Below the pieces are notes generated by a model. It worked only from the letters and a program-made list of their open reading frames with translations. It made no database searches and had not been told where the DNA came from. Positions 17,912-26,145 of a DNA stretch of 64,000 nucleotides are shown in pieces. The number at the start of each line of letters is the position of its first letter. Position 1 is the first letter of the stretch. The translations under genes and the position numbers were made by a program. The DNA comes from Bacteroidota bacterium (lineage in GTDB: Bacteria; Bacteroidota; Bacteroidia; Chitinophagales; Chitinophagaceae). Location of the stretch: contig JAIUNW010000002.1 in NCBI GenBank assembly GCA_020161535.1, forward strand, positions 248,001 through 312,000, given 5' to 3'.

Positions 17912-19468
17912 ATGCCAATAGCCACGATACTCTGGGTTGACGATGAAATGGAAAGCCTGCGTTCGCAAAAGCTCTTCCTCGAATCAAAAGGATATGCCGT
18001 TGAAACGCTGACCAATGGGTTTGATGCGATCGATTATATCAAAGAAAATATGGTTGACCTGGTGTTGCTCGATGAAACCATGCCGGGTATCACGGGCCTT
18101 GAAACACTGGCCAAGATCAAGGAGATCAACCAGCAGGTGCCGGTGGTGATGATCACCAAAAATGAAACGGAAAACCTGATGGAAGAGGCGATTGGCTCGC
18201 AGATCAGCGATTACCTGATCAAGCCGGTGAATCCCAACCAGGTGCTGCTGAGCCTGAAAAAAATACTGGACAATCGCCGGCTGGTGGCCGAGAAAACGAC
18301 TTCCGCCTACCAGCAACAGTTTCGGCACTTGTTTATGGCGCTGAACAGCAACCCTGATTACAACGAGTGGATGGATATCTACAAAAAACTGGTGTACTGG
18401 GAACTGGAAATGGAAAAGAGTGATAGTCCGGAGATGCGCGAAGTGCTGCAATCACAAAAACAGGAAGCCAATACTGAGTTCGGCAAGTTCATCACCAAGA
18501 ACTACCTGAAATGGGTGAACCCGAAATCGGATGAGTCGCCCATTATGTCAAATACGCTTTTCCAGTTCAAGGTATTGCCGCATGTAGACAAGGAGACGCC
18601 ATTGTTTTTCATCTTGCTCGACAACCTGCGCTTTGATCAATGGAAAGCGATACAACCGATTTTTTCTTCTTTTTTCCGGATACTGGAGGAGGATACGTTT
18701 TATAGTATTCTGCCAACGGCCACACAGTATGCACGCAATGCGATTTTCGCCGGACTCATGCCGGTGGATATCGAAAAGCAGTATCCGCAATTGTGGAAGA
18801 ACGATGAAGAGGAAGGTGGCAAGAATATGGAAGAAGAGCAGTTCTTTCGCGGGCAGTTGAAACGCCTGAAAAAAGACGACCTGAAATTTTCTTATACCAA
18901 GGTGGCCAATCACCAGGCGGGCAACGACCTGGTGGCCAATATCCATAATATGATGGGCAACCACCTCAATATCATCGTGTATAATTTTGTGGATATGCTC
19001 AGCCATGCGCGCACGGAGATGGAAGTGTTGAAAGAGCTGGCGAGTGATGAGATGAGTTACCGGAGTATTACGGTGAGTTGGTTTGAACACTCGCCTTTGT
19101 TCCAGGCGCTGAAGAAAATTGCTGATAAAAAAATCAATATCGTATTGGCGACTGACCACGGTTCGGTGCGGGTAAAAACGCCGCACAAAGTGGTGGGTGA
19201 CAAACAGACCACGGCCAATTTGCGATACAAGCATGGACGCAACCTGGCCTATGAAGCCAAAGAAGTTTTGGCGGTGCGAGAGCCCAAGGAGGCGGGGCTG
19301 CCGGTGCCCACAGTGAATTCTACGTATATTTTTGCGAAGGAGGATGGGTATTTGTGTTATCCGAACAATTACAATCATTATGTGAATTATTATCGGAATA
19401 CGTTTCAGCACGGGGGTATAAGTTTGGAGGAGATGATTGTGCCGGTGATTAAGATGACGAGTAAGTGA
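17912..19468 (+). CDS. porX: PorX: response regulator with PglZ phosphatase-like domain
   Basis: A 518-residue two-domain regulator. Residues 1-120 are a CheY-like receiver (WVDDE, phospho-acceptor Asp54 in LLDETMPGITG, Lys in YLIKPVNPNQVL). Residues about 160-515 are a PglZ domain of the alkaline-phosphatase superfamily (FFILLDNLRFDQW, ILPTATQYARNAIFAGLMP, VLATDHGSVRV, YKHGRNL). PorX is known in Porphyromonas and Flavobacterium as the regulator that, with the kinase PorY and an ECF sigma factor, controls the type IX secretion system. It has no classical DNA-binding domain. PorY is not in the window. Confidence 0.93.
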   Translation: MPIATILWVDDEMESLRSQKLFLESKGYAVETLTNGFDAIDYIKENMVDLVLLDETMPGITGLETLAKIKEINQQVPVVMITKNETENLMEEAIGSQISDYLIKPVNPNQVLLSLKKILDNRRLVAEKTTSAYQQQFRHLFMALNSNPDYNEWMDIYKKLVYWELEMEKSDSPEMREVLQSQKQEANTEFGKFITKNYLKWVNPKSDESPIMSNTLFQFKVLPHVDKETPLFFILLDNLRFDQWKAIQPIFSSFFRILEEDTFYSILPTATQYARNAIFAGLMPVDIEKQYPQLWKNDEEEGGKNMEEEQFFRGQLKRLKKDDLKFSYTKVANHQAGNDLVANIHNMMGNHLNIIVYNFVDMLSHARTEMEVLKELASDEMSYRSITVSWFEHSPLFQALKKIADKKINIVLATDHGSVRVKTPHKVVGDKQTTANLRYKHGRNLAYEAKEVLAVREPKEAGLPVPTVNSTYIFAKEDGYLCYPNNYNHYVNYYRNTFQHGGISLEEMIVPVIKMTSK

Positions 19469-19504
19469 GGGGTGTTTGGTTCTCGCGTAGGGGTTTTACT
19501 TGGC

Positions 19505-19639
19505 GTGTTTTTTACGGAGGGGTTTTTTACGGAGGTGTTTTTTACGGAGGTGTTTCTTACGGAGGGGTTTTTTACGGAGGTGTTTCTTACGGAGGTGTTT
19601 TTTACGGAGATGTTTCTTACGGAGATGTTTCACACAGAG
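19505..19639. repeat. 15-bp tandem repeat, about nine units
   Basis: ACGGAG recurs exactly every 15 bases, at 19514, 19529, 19544, 19559, 19574, 19589, 19604 and 19619, with a decayed copy (ACAGAG) at 19634. The unit is approximately TGTTTYTTACGGAGG. All three plus frames stay open because 15 is divisible by three, which gives spurious repetitive ORFs. It lies directly after porX in a G/T-rich 436-base gap. Confidence 0.9.
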
Positions 19640-19737
19640 ATCGCGGTGGAACAGAGGGGTTGTTGAGGCGGGGGGTGGTTGATTTTTTTTGGGCAGGAGG
19701 TGGGTGATATTTTAGGAGGGTTTGGTGTACTTTTTTT

Positions 19738-19806
19738 GAGCGATCGCAGAGGGGTTTTTGGAGCGATCTCTGAGGGGTTTTTTGGAGAGATCGCAGAGGG
19801 GACGGG
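19738..19806. repeat. 23-24-bp tandem repeat, three units
   Basis: Units of the form GAGCGATCGCAGAGGGGTTT begin at 19738, 19761 and 19785. The middle unit has CTCTGAG where the others have CGCAGAG. With the 15-bp array it fills most of the gap between porX and the next gene. Confidence 0.75.
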
Positions 19807-19904
19807 TAGAGCGTGAGAAAATGGTGCATAAAATCCGCGGTTTGCGGGCGGGGTGGCGCGGTTTGCTGCCTGATTTTGGGTTTTGATTTTTTATTTTTGC
19901 TGCT

Positions 19905-20177
19905 ATGAAAATAACACAGGCTTCCCTGACTAAGATCGAGCAGATATTGGAGGAAGCAAACTACATCGTACGGTATGAGCGGGGTACTTTCCAGAGTGGG
20001 TATTGTATTTTGGAAGACAGGAAGGTAGTGGTGTTGAATAAATTTCTACAACTCGAAGGCAGGATTAATACGCTGATGGATATTGTGCCGCAGTTGCAAA
20101 TTGATCGCGAACAGCTAACGGCCGAGGCGCGCAAGACCTACGATGACATCGTCGAAAAACAACCGTTGAAATCTTAA
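19905..20177 (+). CDS. Small conserved-looking protein of unknown function
   Basis: A 90-residue soluble protein (MKITQASLTKIEQILEEANY; then RTGTFQSGYC-like RGTFQSGYCILEDRKVVVLNKF). It has Leu/Ile/Glu-rich helices and no membrane segment. A TATTTTTG promoter box lies just upstream of the ATG. It resembles small proteins encoded next to MBL-fold hydrolases in Bacteroidota, but I cannot name a family. The following MBL gene has no normal start of its own, so the two may be coupled. Confidence 0.7.
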   Translation: MKITQASLTKIEQILEEANYIVRYERGTFQSGYCILEDRKVVVLNKFLQLEGRINTLMDIVPQLQIDREQLTAEARKTYDDIVEKQPLKS

Positions 20178-20214
20178 ACCTGCAGCGATCCATCCGCCGC
20201 TTACCATAACATTT

Positions 20215-20964
20215 TTGGGTACAGGTACCAGCGCCGGCGTTCCGATGATTGCATGTCCTTGTGCGGTTTGTCATTCGGCGGACAAACGTGACCAACGTCT
20301 TCGATCCAGTATATTGGTGCAATCGCCCACCACTACTTTGGTGGTTGATACTACGCCTGATTTTCGGTTCCAGATGTTGCGCGCCGATGTGAAAGTATTG
20401 GATGCGGTGTTGTACACGCATCCGCACAAGGACCATATTGCCGGCATGGATGATGTAAGGGCTTACAATTATTTTTTGCAGCGGCCGATGAATATTTATG
20501 CGAATGAAATGACACAGTTGTCGATCGTACGCGAGTTTCCCTATGCATTTTCCGAAACCAGGTACCCGGGTGTGCCTGAAATTGTAATGCATCCGATCGA
20601 CCAGGAGAATTTCACCGTGGGTGATATTGAAGTGAGCATTATAACGGTGTGGCATATGCGCATGCCTGTATTGGGTTTTCGCTTTGGTTCATTTACGTAT
20701 ATCACCGACGCGAATCGCATTGAGCCGGCGGAGATGGATAAGATCAGGGGCAGCAGTCATATTGTGTTGAATGCACTGCGGCAGGAAAAACATATTTCAC
20801 ATTTCACCCTGGCCGAAGCCATTGATATGGTGCAGGCATTGCAGGTACCGAATGCTTATTTTACGCATATCAGTCACCAGTTAGGCCTGCATGCCGAAGT
20901 AGAAGCTGGGTTGCCCACTGGTATGCACCTGGCGTATGATGGGTTGCGTTTACAGATCGGCTGA
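20215..20964 (+). CDS. MBL-fold metal-dependent hydrolase, PhnP-like
   Basis: A metallo-beta-lactamase-fold hydrolase of about 250 residues related to PhnP phosphodiesterases. It has the opening FLGTGTSAGVP, the Cys-rich MIACPCAVCHS with RLRSSILVQ, and the metal-binding THPHKDHIAGMDDV. A TITDANRIE Asp and the final FTHISHQLG His complete the metal site. TTG 20215 lies inside the first beta strand. The conserved segment LTITFLG extends back to about 20200, and the frame is open to the TGA at 20167-20169 with no ATG or GTG. The true start is therefore non-canonical, or the gene is read by frameshift from the upstream ORF, or there is a sequence error. Confidence 0.85.
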   Translation: MGTGTSAGVPMIACPCAVCHSADKRDQRLRSSILVQSPTTTLVVDTTPDFRFQMLRADVKVLDAVLYTHPHKDHIAGMDDVRAYNYFLQRPMNIYANEMTQLSIVREFPYAFSETRYPGVPEIVMHPIDQENFTVGDIEVSIITVWHMRMPVLGFRFGSFTYITDANRIEPAEMDKIRGSSHIVLNALRQEKHISHFTLAEAIDMVQALQVPNAYFTHISHQLGLHAEVEAGLPTGMHLAYDGLRLQIG

Positions 20965-21046
20965 TATAGCGCTGTCGTTTTTTCCCGTTTAATATTTGGG
21001 TTCTTTCACGGTTTTTTCTTGTTGTTGGATGCTGCATGTTTGTAGC

Positions 21047-22048
21047 ATGAAGCGAAAGAATTGGAGAGCGTGGTTGGCAGATTATTTTCATTTTTCGGTA
21101 CGGGAACGTTGGGCCGTATTGATCCTGGTTGGATTGGCACTATTGGTAAAGGGCCTGCCCAATTGGTTGCCGGTAGTCCTGCCTGCCCTGGCGGTAGATC
21201 ATCCGCCGGTTATTGACAGCGCGCAGGTGCAACATTTGCTGGCACCAGGTGCGGCAAACGAAAGCCGAATGGCTGTTGCGTCGCAACCCGTCGAACGTCG
21301 GTCGCACCCTGCCGAATTGTTTTTGTTCGATCCCAATACAATTTCGGTGGAAGCTTGGATGAAACTGGGACTCGACCAGCGAACGGCTGAACGCATTGGT
21401 CGTTATCGACAGAAAGGCGGATGGTTCCGAAGACCCGCCGATATCCGAAAGATTTACGGATTGTCGCCGGAACTCGCCGACAAGTTACAGCCATTCGTGC
21501 GCTTATCGGAGGCTGCATCGGGAAGCGGGCGCCTGCCTGTGTATGTAGCAAGATATGAGCGGGCACCCATGGATGCACCGCAGCCATGGGCGCGAAGGCC
21601 TACGGATTTCAAAAGCAAACCGAGGCAGCGACCAATGGTTCATATCAACCTGGCCGACAGTACAGAATGGGAGGCCTTGCCGGGCATTGGGGCCGTACTT
21701 GCAGGGCGCATTGTACGATTCAGGGAAAAACTGGGTGGCTTTCATGCGCCAGCGCAGTTGCTGGATGTTTTCGGCCTGCGCGATTCAACTTACCAACTGA
21801 TTGCGCCTTTGTTGCTCGCCGATAACCTGCAATGGAAGCGGATTTCCATCAACCAGGCGAGTGAGGCCGAGCTATCGGCGCATCCTTATTTTCGCTGGAA
21901 ACTGGCCAGGCTGATTGTGGCCTACCGAACCGCACACGGCCCTTTTCTGCAAGTGGAAGAATTGAAGGATATCCAGCTCATTACCGACGAGGTTTTTGAG
22001 AAAATGGCGCCCTATTGCCAGCTGGACGATCCGCATTTTAAAGAGTAG
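21047..22048 (+). CDS. Helix-hairpin-helix (ComEA-like) membrane-anchored protein
   Basis: A 333-residue protein. An N-terminal basic segment (MKRKNWRAWL) is followed by one hydrophobic stretch (AVLILVGLALLVKGLPNWLPVV) that probably anchors it in the inner membrane. Repeated HhH motifs follow (LGLDQRTAERIGRYRQKGG, IRKIYGLSPELADKLQP, LPGIGAVLAGRIVRFREKLGG, AQLLDVFGLRDSTYQLIAP), as in ComEA-type DNA-binding proteins. It may bind DNA on the periplasmic side (inference). The frame is open upstream to 20996, but ATG 21047 gives the plausible N-terminus. Confidence 0.85.
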   Translation: MKRKNWRAWLADYFHFSVRERWAVLILVGLALLVKGLPNWLPVVLPALAVDHPPVIDSAQVQHLLAPGAANESRMAVASQPVERRSHPAELFLFDPNTISVEAWMKLGLDQRTAERIGRYRQKGGWFRRPADIRKIYGLSPELADKLQPFVRLSEAASGSGRLPVYVARYERAPMDAPQPWARRPTDFKSKPRQRPMVHINLADSTEWEALPGIGAVLAGRIVRFREKLGGFHAPAQLLDVFGLRDSTYQLIAPLLLADNLQWKRISINQASEAELSAHPYFRWKLARLIVAYRTAHGPFLQVEELKDIQLITDEVFEKMAPYCQLDDPHFKE

Positions 22049-22136
22049 CAACAGCATTCAACAAACAAGGGCATCTCGCTTGCGCGAGAAGCCAGCATGC
22101 AAAGGGGCATAAATAGCTTCAAACGAATAAAAAATA

Positions 22137-22166
22137 AATCAACTAACGAACAATTGTTAGTTGATT
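22137..22166. promoter_or_regulatory. Palindromic operator candidate before the acyl-CoA dehydrogenase
   Basis: The 11-base arms AATCAACTAAC (22137-22147) and GTTAGTTGATT (22156-22166) are perfect inverted repeats around an eight-base centre. The site ends 21 bases before the ATG and overlaps where a -33 element would lie for the TATATTG box at about 22171. This is the size and placement of a TetR-type repressor site. Confidence 0.6.
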
Positions 22167-22187
22167 TCGCTATATTGCAGTCATAGC

Positions 22188-23333
22188 ATGGATTTTCGCA
22201 CCGAAGAAATAACAGAACAGATCGCCCAAATGGCCCGCGACTTTGCGCGGCAGGAAATTGCGCCACATGTCATGGAATGGGATGAAGCGCAAACTTTTCC
22301 ACTGGAACTATTCCGGAAAATGGGCCAGTTGGGCTTGATGGGGGTATTGGTGCCGGAGCAATATGGCGGATCGGGCCTTGGCTACCTGGAATACGTGGCC
22401 ATCATTCGGGAAATTGCCAAGGTTTGCGGCTCCATCGGCTTGAGCGTGGCGGCACACAATAGTTTGTGTACCGGACATATTTTGAGTTTCGGTAACGAAG
22501 CGCAAAAGAAAAAGTATTTGCCGCGCCTGGCATCGGCCGAATGGTTGGGTGCCTGGGGATTGACCGAAGCCAATACAGGTAGTGATGCCGGTAATATGCG
22601 AACAACAGCTAAAAAGGACGGACAAAACTGGATATTAAACGGCACGAAGTGCTGGATCACACATGGGAAGTCTGGCGATATTGCAGTGGTCATTGCCCGC
22701 ACGGGTGAAGTCCGCGCGAAAAACAATGCCACTGCATTCATCGTAGAACGAGGCACACCGGGCTTCGCTGCCGGAAAAAAAGAAAACAAACTGGGCATGC
22801 GCGCCAGCGAAACCACCGAAATGGTTTTTACGGATTGCGTCATCCCTGATGAAAACAGGTTGGGTGATGTGGGGGATGGTTTTAAGCAGGCGATGAAAGT
22901 GTTGGATGGTGGCCGCATCAGCATTGCTGCGCTGTCGCTCGGCATTGCAGAAGGCGCTTACCTGGCGGCAAAAAAATATGCCAAAGAAAGGTACCAGTTC
23001 GACCAGCCCATTGCCAATTTTCAAGGCATCTCGTTTAAGCTGGCCGATATGGCCACCGAGATTGCCGCTGCTGAATTGCTAATAAACCAAGCCGCCGATC
23101 GCAAGAACCAAAAGCTCAATATGACCATGGAAGCGGCGATGGCCAAATACTATGCGAGTGAAGTGGCCGTGAAAGTGGCGAACGATGCAGTACAGGTATT
23201 TGGTGGGTATGGTTACACAAAAGATTTCCCCGTAGAAAAATATTATCGCGATAGTAAGCTAAGTACCATTGGTGAAGGCACTTCAGAAATACAAAAGATC
23301 GTGATTGCGCGGGAGGCCCTGCATATTCGTTAG
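22188..23333 (+). CDS. Acyl-CoA dehydrogenase
   Basis: A 381-residue FAD flavoenzyme for the first step of acyl-CoA beta-oxidation (short-chain/butyryl-type by similarity). It has the N-terminal helical domain VPEQYGGSGLGYLEY, the flavin-binding AWGLTEANTGSDAGNMRT and WILNGTKCWITHG, and the C-terminal signature QVFGGYGYTKDFPVEKYYRD. The expected catalytic Glu is in IGEGTSEIQKIV. No electron-transfer flavoprotein genes are adjacent. The ATG at 22188 (MDFRTEEI) follows the palindromic operator, so expression may respond to a fatty-acid or acyl-CoA repressor (inference). Confidence 0.94.
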   Translation: MDFRTEEITEQIAQMARDFARQEIAPHVMEWDEAQTFPLELFRKMGQLGLMGVLVPEQYGGSGLGYLEYVAIIREIAKVCGSIGLSVAAHNSLCTGHILSFGNEAQKKKYLPRLASAEWLGAWGLTEANTGSDAGNMRTTAKKDGQNWILNGTKCWITHGKSGDIAVVIARTGEVRAKNNATAFIVERGTPGFAAGKKENKLGMRASETTEMVFTDCVIPDENRLGDVGDGFKQAMKVLDGGRISIAALSLGIAEGAYLAAKKYAKERYQFDQPIANFQGISFKLADMATEIAAAELLINQAADRKNQKLNMTMEAAMAKYYASEVAVKVANDAVQVFGGYGYTKDFPVEKYYRDSKLSTIGEGTSEIQKIVIAREALHIR

Positions 23334-23453
23334 TTTTTGCCCGCGCGCCTCGATCACCTGGGTTAGTTTATTCGTTTGCTTGCTATAGTGGCCGGATCAT
23401 TCCTGATTCGGCCTTTTGCTTATTTTCAAGGCTGGTTAAACACGACTCCATTT

Positions 23454-25469
23454 ATGCGAAGGATTATTGCCTTGTTCCTGTTGCTGGTTTGTTTTCTGCC
23501 CGGTCGTGCACAAACCATTGCCAGCCAGGCCGACAGCTTGTTGAAAAGATTGAGTATCACCAGTGGCTATGATGAAAAGATTGAATTGTTGGGCAATATT
23601 TCAGATGTCTATTCTTATACCGATTCTGTCAAGTCAATTTATTACGCTACCCAAATAAAAAAACTGGCCGAACAGAAGCAAGACCAATACGGTATCGGCT
23701 TCGCTTATTATCGTCTCGGTGGTGCTTACCTGGAAGCGGTTGATTTGGACAATGCACACAAAGCCTACCAACGGGCAGCAGAAATTTTATCGACCGACAG
23801 CAATGCCAAGGCACAGGCAGTGCTCGCCAGGGTATTGTCAAATCGTGGTCTCGTTTACCAACGCCAGGGCAATAGTGACATTCAGTTGAAAATAATGCTG
23901 GAGAAAGTGATTCCGATCAACCTTCGGCTCAACGATTCCGTTAAACTTGGAAAAAACTACTATGCCATCGGTACCATTTTTCAGAATATCAAAGACCATA
24001 AGAAAGCAATCGACTATTTTCAACGGTCGGAAAACATGCTTCGTAATACGCCTTCGATTCCGGAATTGACAGACGCCTATATCAGCATGGTCGTGTCGAT
24101 GATCTATCTCAACATACCCGACAACCAACGTGATTCGGTGTTCAGTTTGCTGCGGAAGTCAGATCATTTGATGCAGTTGTACCCCGATGCCATCTCCAAA
24201 GTGAAGTATTTGCAAACCCTCGGTATGGCCTGGGAATATTTTGATGGTGATACAAACAAAGCTGATCACGTGTATGAGCAGGCAATAGAACTGGCTGAAA
24301 AAAACAACCTGGCTACCATTAAATCTTCCTTGTTATTGCGGCAATATTATATCAAAGTGAAGACCGGAAAATACAAGGAGGCATTGGCGATTACACAAGA
24401 ATTATATGAACAGTATGCGATATATATGTCGCCCGACGACCGGCTTTTACACCTGCGGCACCTGATGGAGATGGAAGAAAAGCTGGGCAATACCAAGGCA
24501 GCGCTGGCCTGGCAAAAAGCTTATATAATTTTGAATGATAGTTTGCAAACAGCCAATACCCAGGTTAAAATACAGGAATTGGAACAGCGCTATACTGCCA
24601 AAGAGAAAGAAAACCAAATCGTGAAACTGAACCAGGTTGCGCAAGCCCAGCAGTTGCAGATTCAAAAAAGCCGGTTCTGGTTGTACCTGTTAAGTGTTTT
24701 GGCTTTGTTTCTGGCAGGTTTTTTTGTAGCGCGACAAATCATCAGCCGAAACAAACACAAGATTGCCGTACAGGAAGCCGAGTTGTTACAACAACGTATC
24801 GACACCCTGAAAAAAGAACAACAGCTCAGTCAATACGACGCGGTGCTGGAAGGGCAGGAACAGGAACGCAAAAGACTGGCGATTGATTTACACGATGGCT
24901 TGGGTGGCGCCCTTTCAGGTATAAGACTGAAATTGTCTAAACTGATCAGAGACGAGGCCTTGTCAACGCCGGTAGAAGGGAAAACGACAGCATTAATGCT
25001 GCTGGCAGAAGAAATGGATCGTTCCATCAATGAACTTCGACATATTGCGCGAAACCTGATGCCGGAAGCCCTGCTCAAATACGGTCTGGTTGCTGCCATA
25101 AAAGATTTCTGCAAAAGCATGGAAACTGATACCGTGCAAATCAATTTCCAGTCGTTCGATGTGCGCGATGATTTGCCCAAAACAACACAGATCATGGTTT
25201 ACCGCATACTGCAGGAACTCATTACCAATGCGGTTAAACATGCCGAAGCCAAACATATTCTTGCACAGTGTTTGCAACGGGAGGATATTTTCTCGATAAC
25301 AGTAGAAGATGATGGCAAGGGCTTTGCCGTTGATGACCGTACCGAAGGCATCGGACTCAGCACCTTGCGCAGCCGGGTAAATTTTTTAGGCGGGCAGTTG
25401 GACCTGCAGTCTGAACCCGGTGTGGGAACCAGTACAAATATTGAATTCAATGTCAACCATGAGCAATGA
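23454..25469 (+). CDS. TPR-containing sensor histidine kinase (HisKA_3/NarX type)
   Basis: A 671-residue sensor kinase. A signal peptide (MRRIIALFLLLVCFLPGRAQ) leads into a periplasmic region of TPR-like helical repeats (residues about 30-360). A coiled segment, one transmembrane helix (WLYLLSVLALFLAGFFVA) and a second coil follow. The kinase core has the HisKA_3 H-box RLAIDLHDGLGGALSGIRLKLS, N-box LQELITNAVKHAEA, and G-boxes VEDDGKGFAVDD and GIGLSTLRSRV. The frame is open to 23376, but ATG 23454 begins the signal peptide. It overlaps the cognate regulator gene. Confidence 0.92.
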   Translation: MRRIIALFLLLVCFLPGRAQTIASQADSLLKRLSITSGYDEKIELLGNISDVYSYTDSVKSIYYATQIKKLAEQKQDQYGIGFAYYRLGGAYLEAVDLDNAHKAYQRAAEILSTDSNAKAQAVLARVLSNRGLVYQRQGNSDIQLKIMLEKVIPINLRLNDSVKLGKNYYAIGTIFQNIKDHKKAIDYFQRSENMLRNTPSIPELTDAYISMVVSMIYLNIPDNQRDSVFSLLRKSDHLMQLYPDAISKVKYLQTLGMAWEYFDGDTNKADHVYEQAIELAEKNNLATIKSSLLLRQYYIKVKTGKYKEALAITQELYEQYAIYMSPDDRLLHLRHLMEMEEKLGNTKAALAWQKAYIILNDSLQTANTQVKIQELEQRYTAKEKENQIVKLNQVAQAQQLQIQKSRFWLYLLSVLALFLAGFFVARQIISRNKHKIAVQEAELLQQRIDTLKKEQQLSQYDAVLEGQEQERKRLAIDLHDGLGGALSGIRLKLSKLIRDEALSTPVEGKTTALMLLAEEMDRSINELRHIARNLMPEALLKYGLVAAIKDFCKSMETDTVQINFQSFDVRDDLPKTTQIMVYRILQELITNAVKHAEAKHILAQCLQREDIFSITVEDDGKGFAVDDRTEGIGLSTLRSRVNFLGGQLDLQSEPGVGTSTNIEFNVNHEQ

Positions 25470-26082
25470 AATAGCCATCGTTATTGTTGATGATCATCCC
25501 ATGGTGATTGAAGGGTTGAAGATACTCTTGTCGAATTACGACGCGGTTGTAGTACGGCAAACATTTAACCGTGGCCTTGATGCGTTGCATCAACTGTCGT
25601 TGCTGGGCAATGCGGTTGTATTGCTTGATATCAACCTGCCTGATATAAATGGCATAGAATTGTGCGAGAAACTGATGGCTTCCAATCCAAAGAGCAAGAT
25701 ATTGGGCATGAGTACCTACAATGACGCCTCAGTGATCAGGCAAATGGTGCAAAAAGGCGCGAAGGGCTACCTGATCAAAAATGCGACGGCCGAAGAACTA
25801 TATACGGCTATTGAGAATGTCTATAATGGTAAAACCTATTTTACGGCCGACGTACAACGCATCCTGGCCGAATCATCGTTAAAAAGCCTGCCTCGCCTCA
25901 CCCGACGGGAGCAGGAAGTGTTGCGACTGATTGCCGGCGGTAAAACGACACAACAGATCGCCGAACAATTATTTGTGAGTCCGCTGACCGTTGAAACGCA
26001 TCGTCGGAACCTGATGCAGAAGTTTGGGGTAAGCAATGCGCCGGCATTGATCAAGATGGCGATTGATGAGAAATTGCTATGA
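25450..26082 (+). CDS. NarL/LuxR-family response regulator
   Basis: About 210 residues: a receiver with IVDDHP, the phospho-acceptor Asp in LLDINLPDINGIEL, and Lys in KGYLIKNATAEEL, then a LuxR helix-turn-helix (TRREQEVLRLIAGGKTTQQI, SPLTVETHRRNLMQKFGV). ATGs at 25450 and 25459 lie inside the 3' end of the kinase gene, so the pair is translationally coupled and almost certainly cognate. The regulated genes are unknown. Confidence 0.93.
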   Translation: MSTMSNEIAIVIVDDHPMVIEGLKILLSNYDAVVVRQTFNRGLDALHQLSLLGNAVVLLDINLPDINGIELCEKLMASNPKSKILGMSTYNDASVIRQMVQKGAKGYLIKNATAEELYTAIENVYNGKTYFTADVQRILAESSLKSLPRLTRREQEVLRLIAGGKTTQQIAEQLFVSPLTVETHRRNLMQKFGVSNAPALIKMAIDEKLL

Positions 26083-26145
26083 AGACAAAAAGAAAAGAAC
26101 GGCTGCGCCTTTACGGCGAGCCGCTCTTCGTCCTGTAAACCAAAC

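Noticed and set aside
17912..19468. PglZ protein as part of a BREX or phage-defence locus
   Set aside because: The receiver domain at the N-terminus and the absence of brxC/pglX-type neighbours identify it as PorX, a secretion regulator.
19465..19707. ORF of (VFYGG)n repeats
   Set aside because: It arises from the 15-bp tandem array, which stays open in all three plus frames because 15 is a multiple of three. There is no independent evidence of coding.
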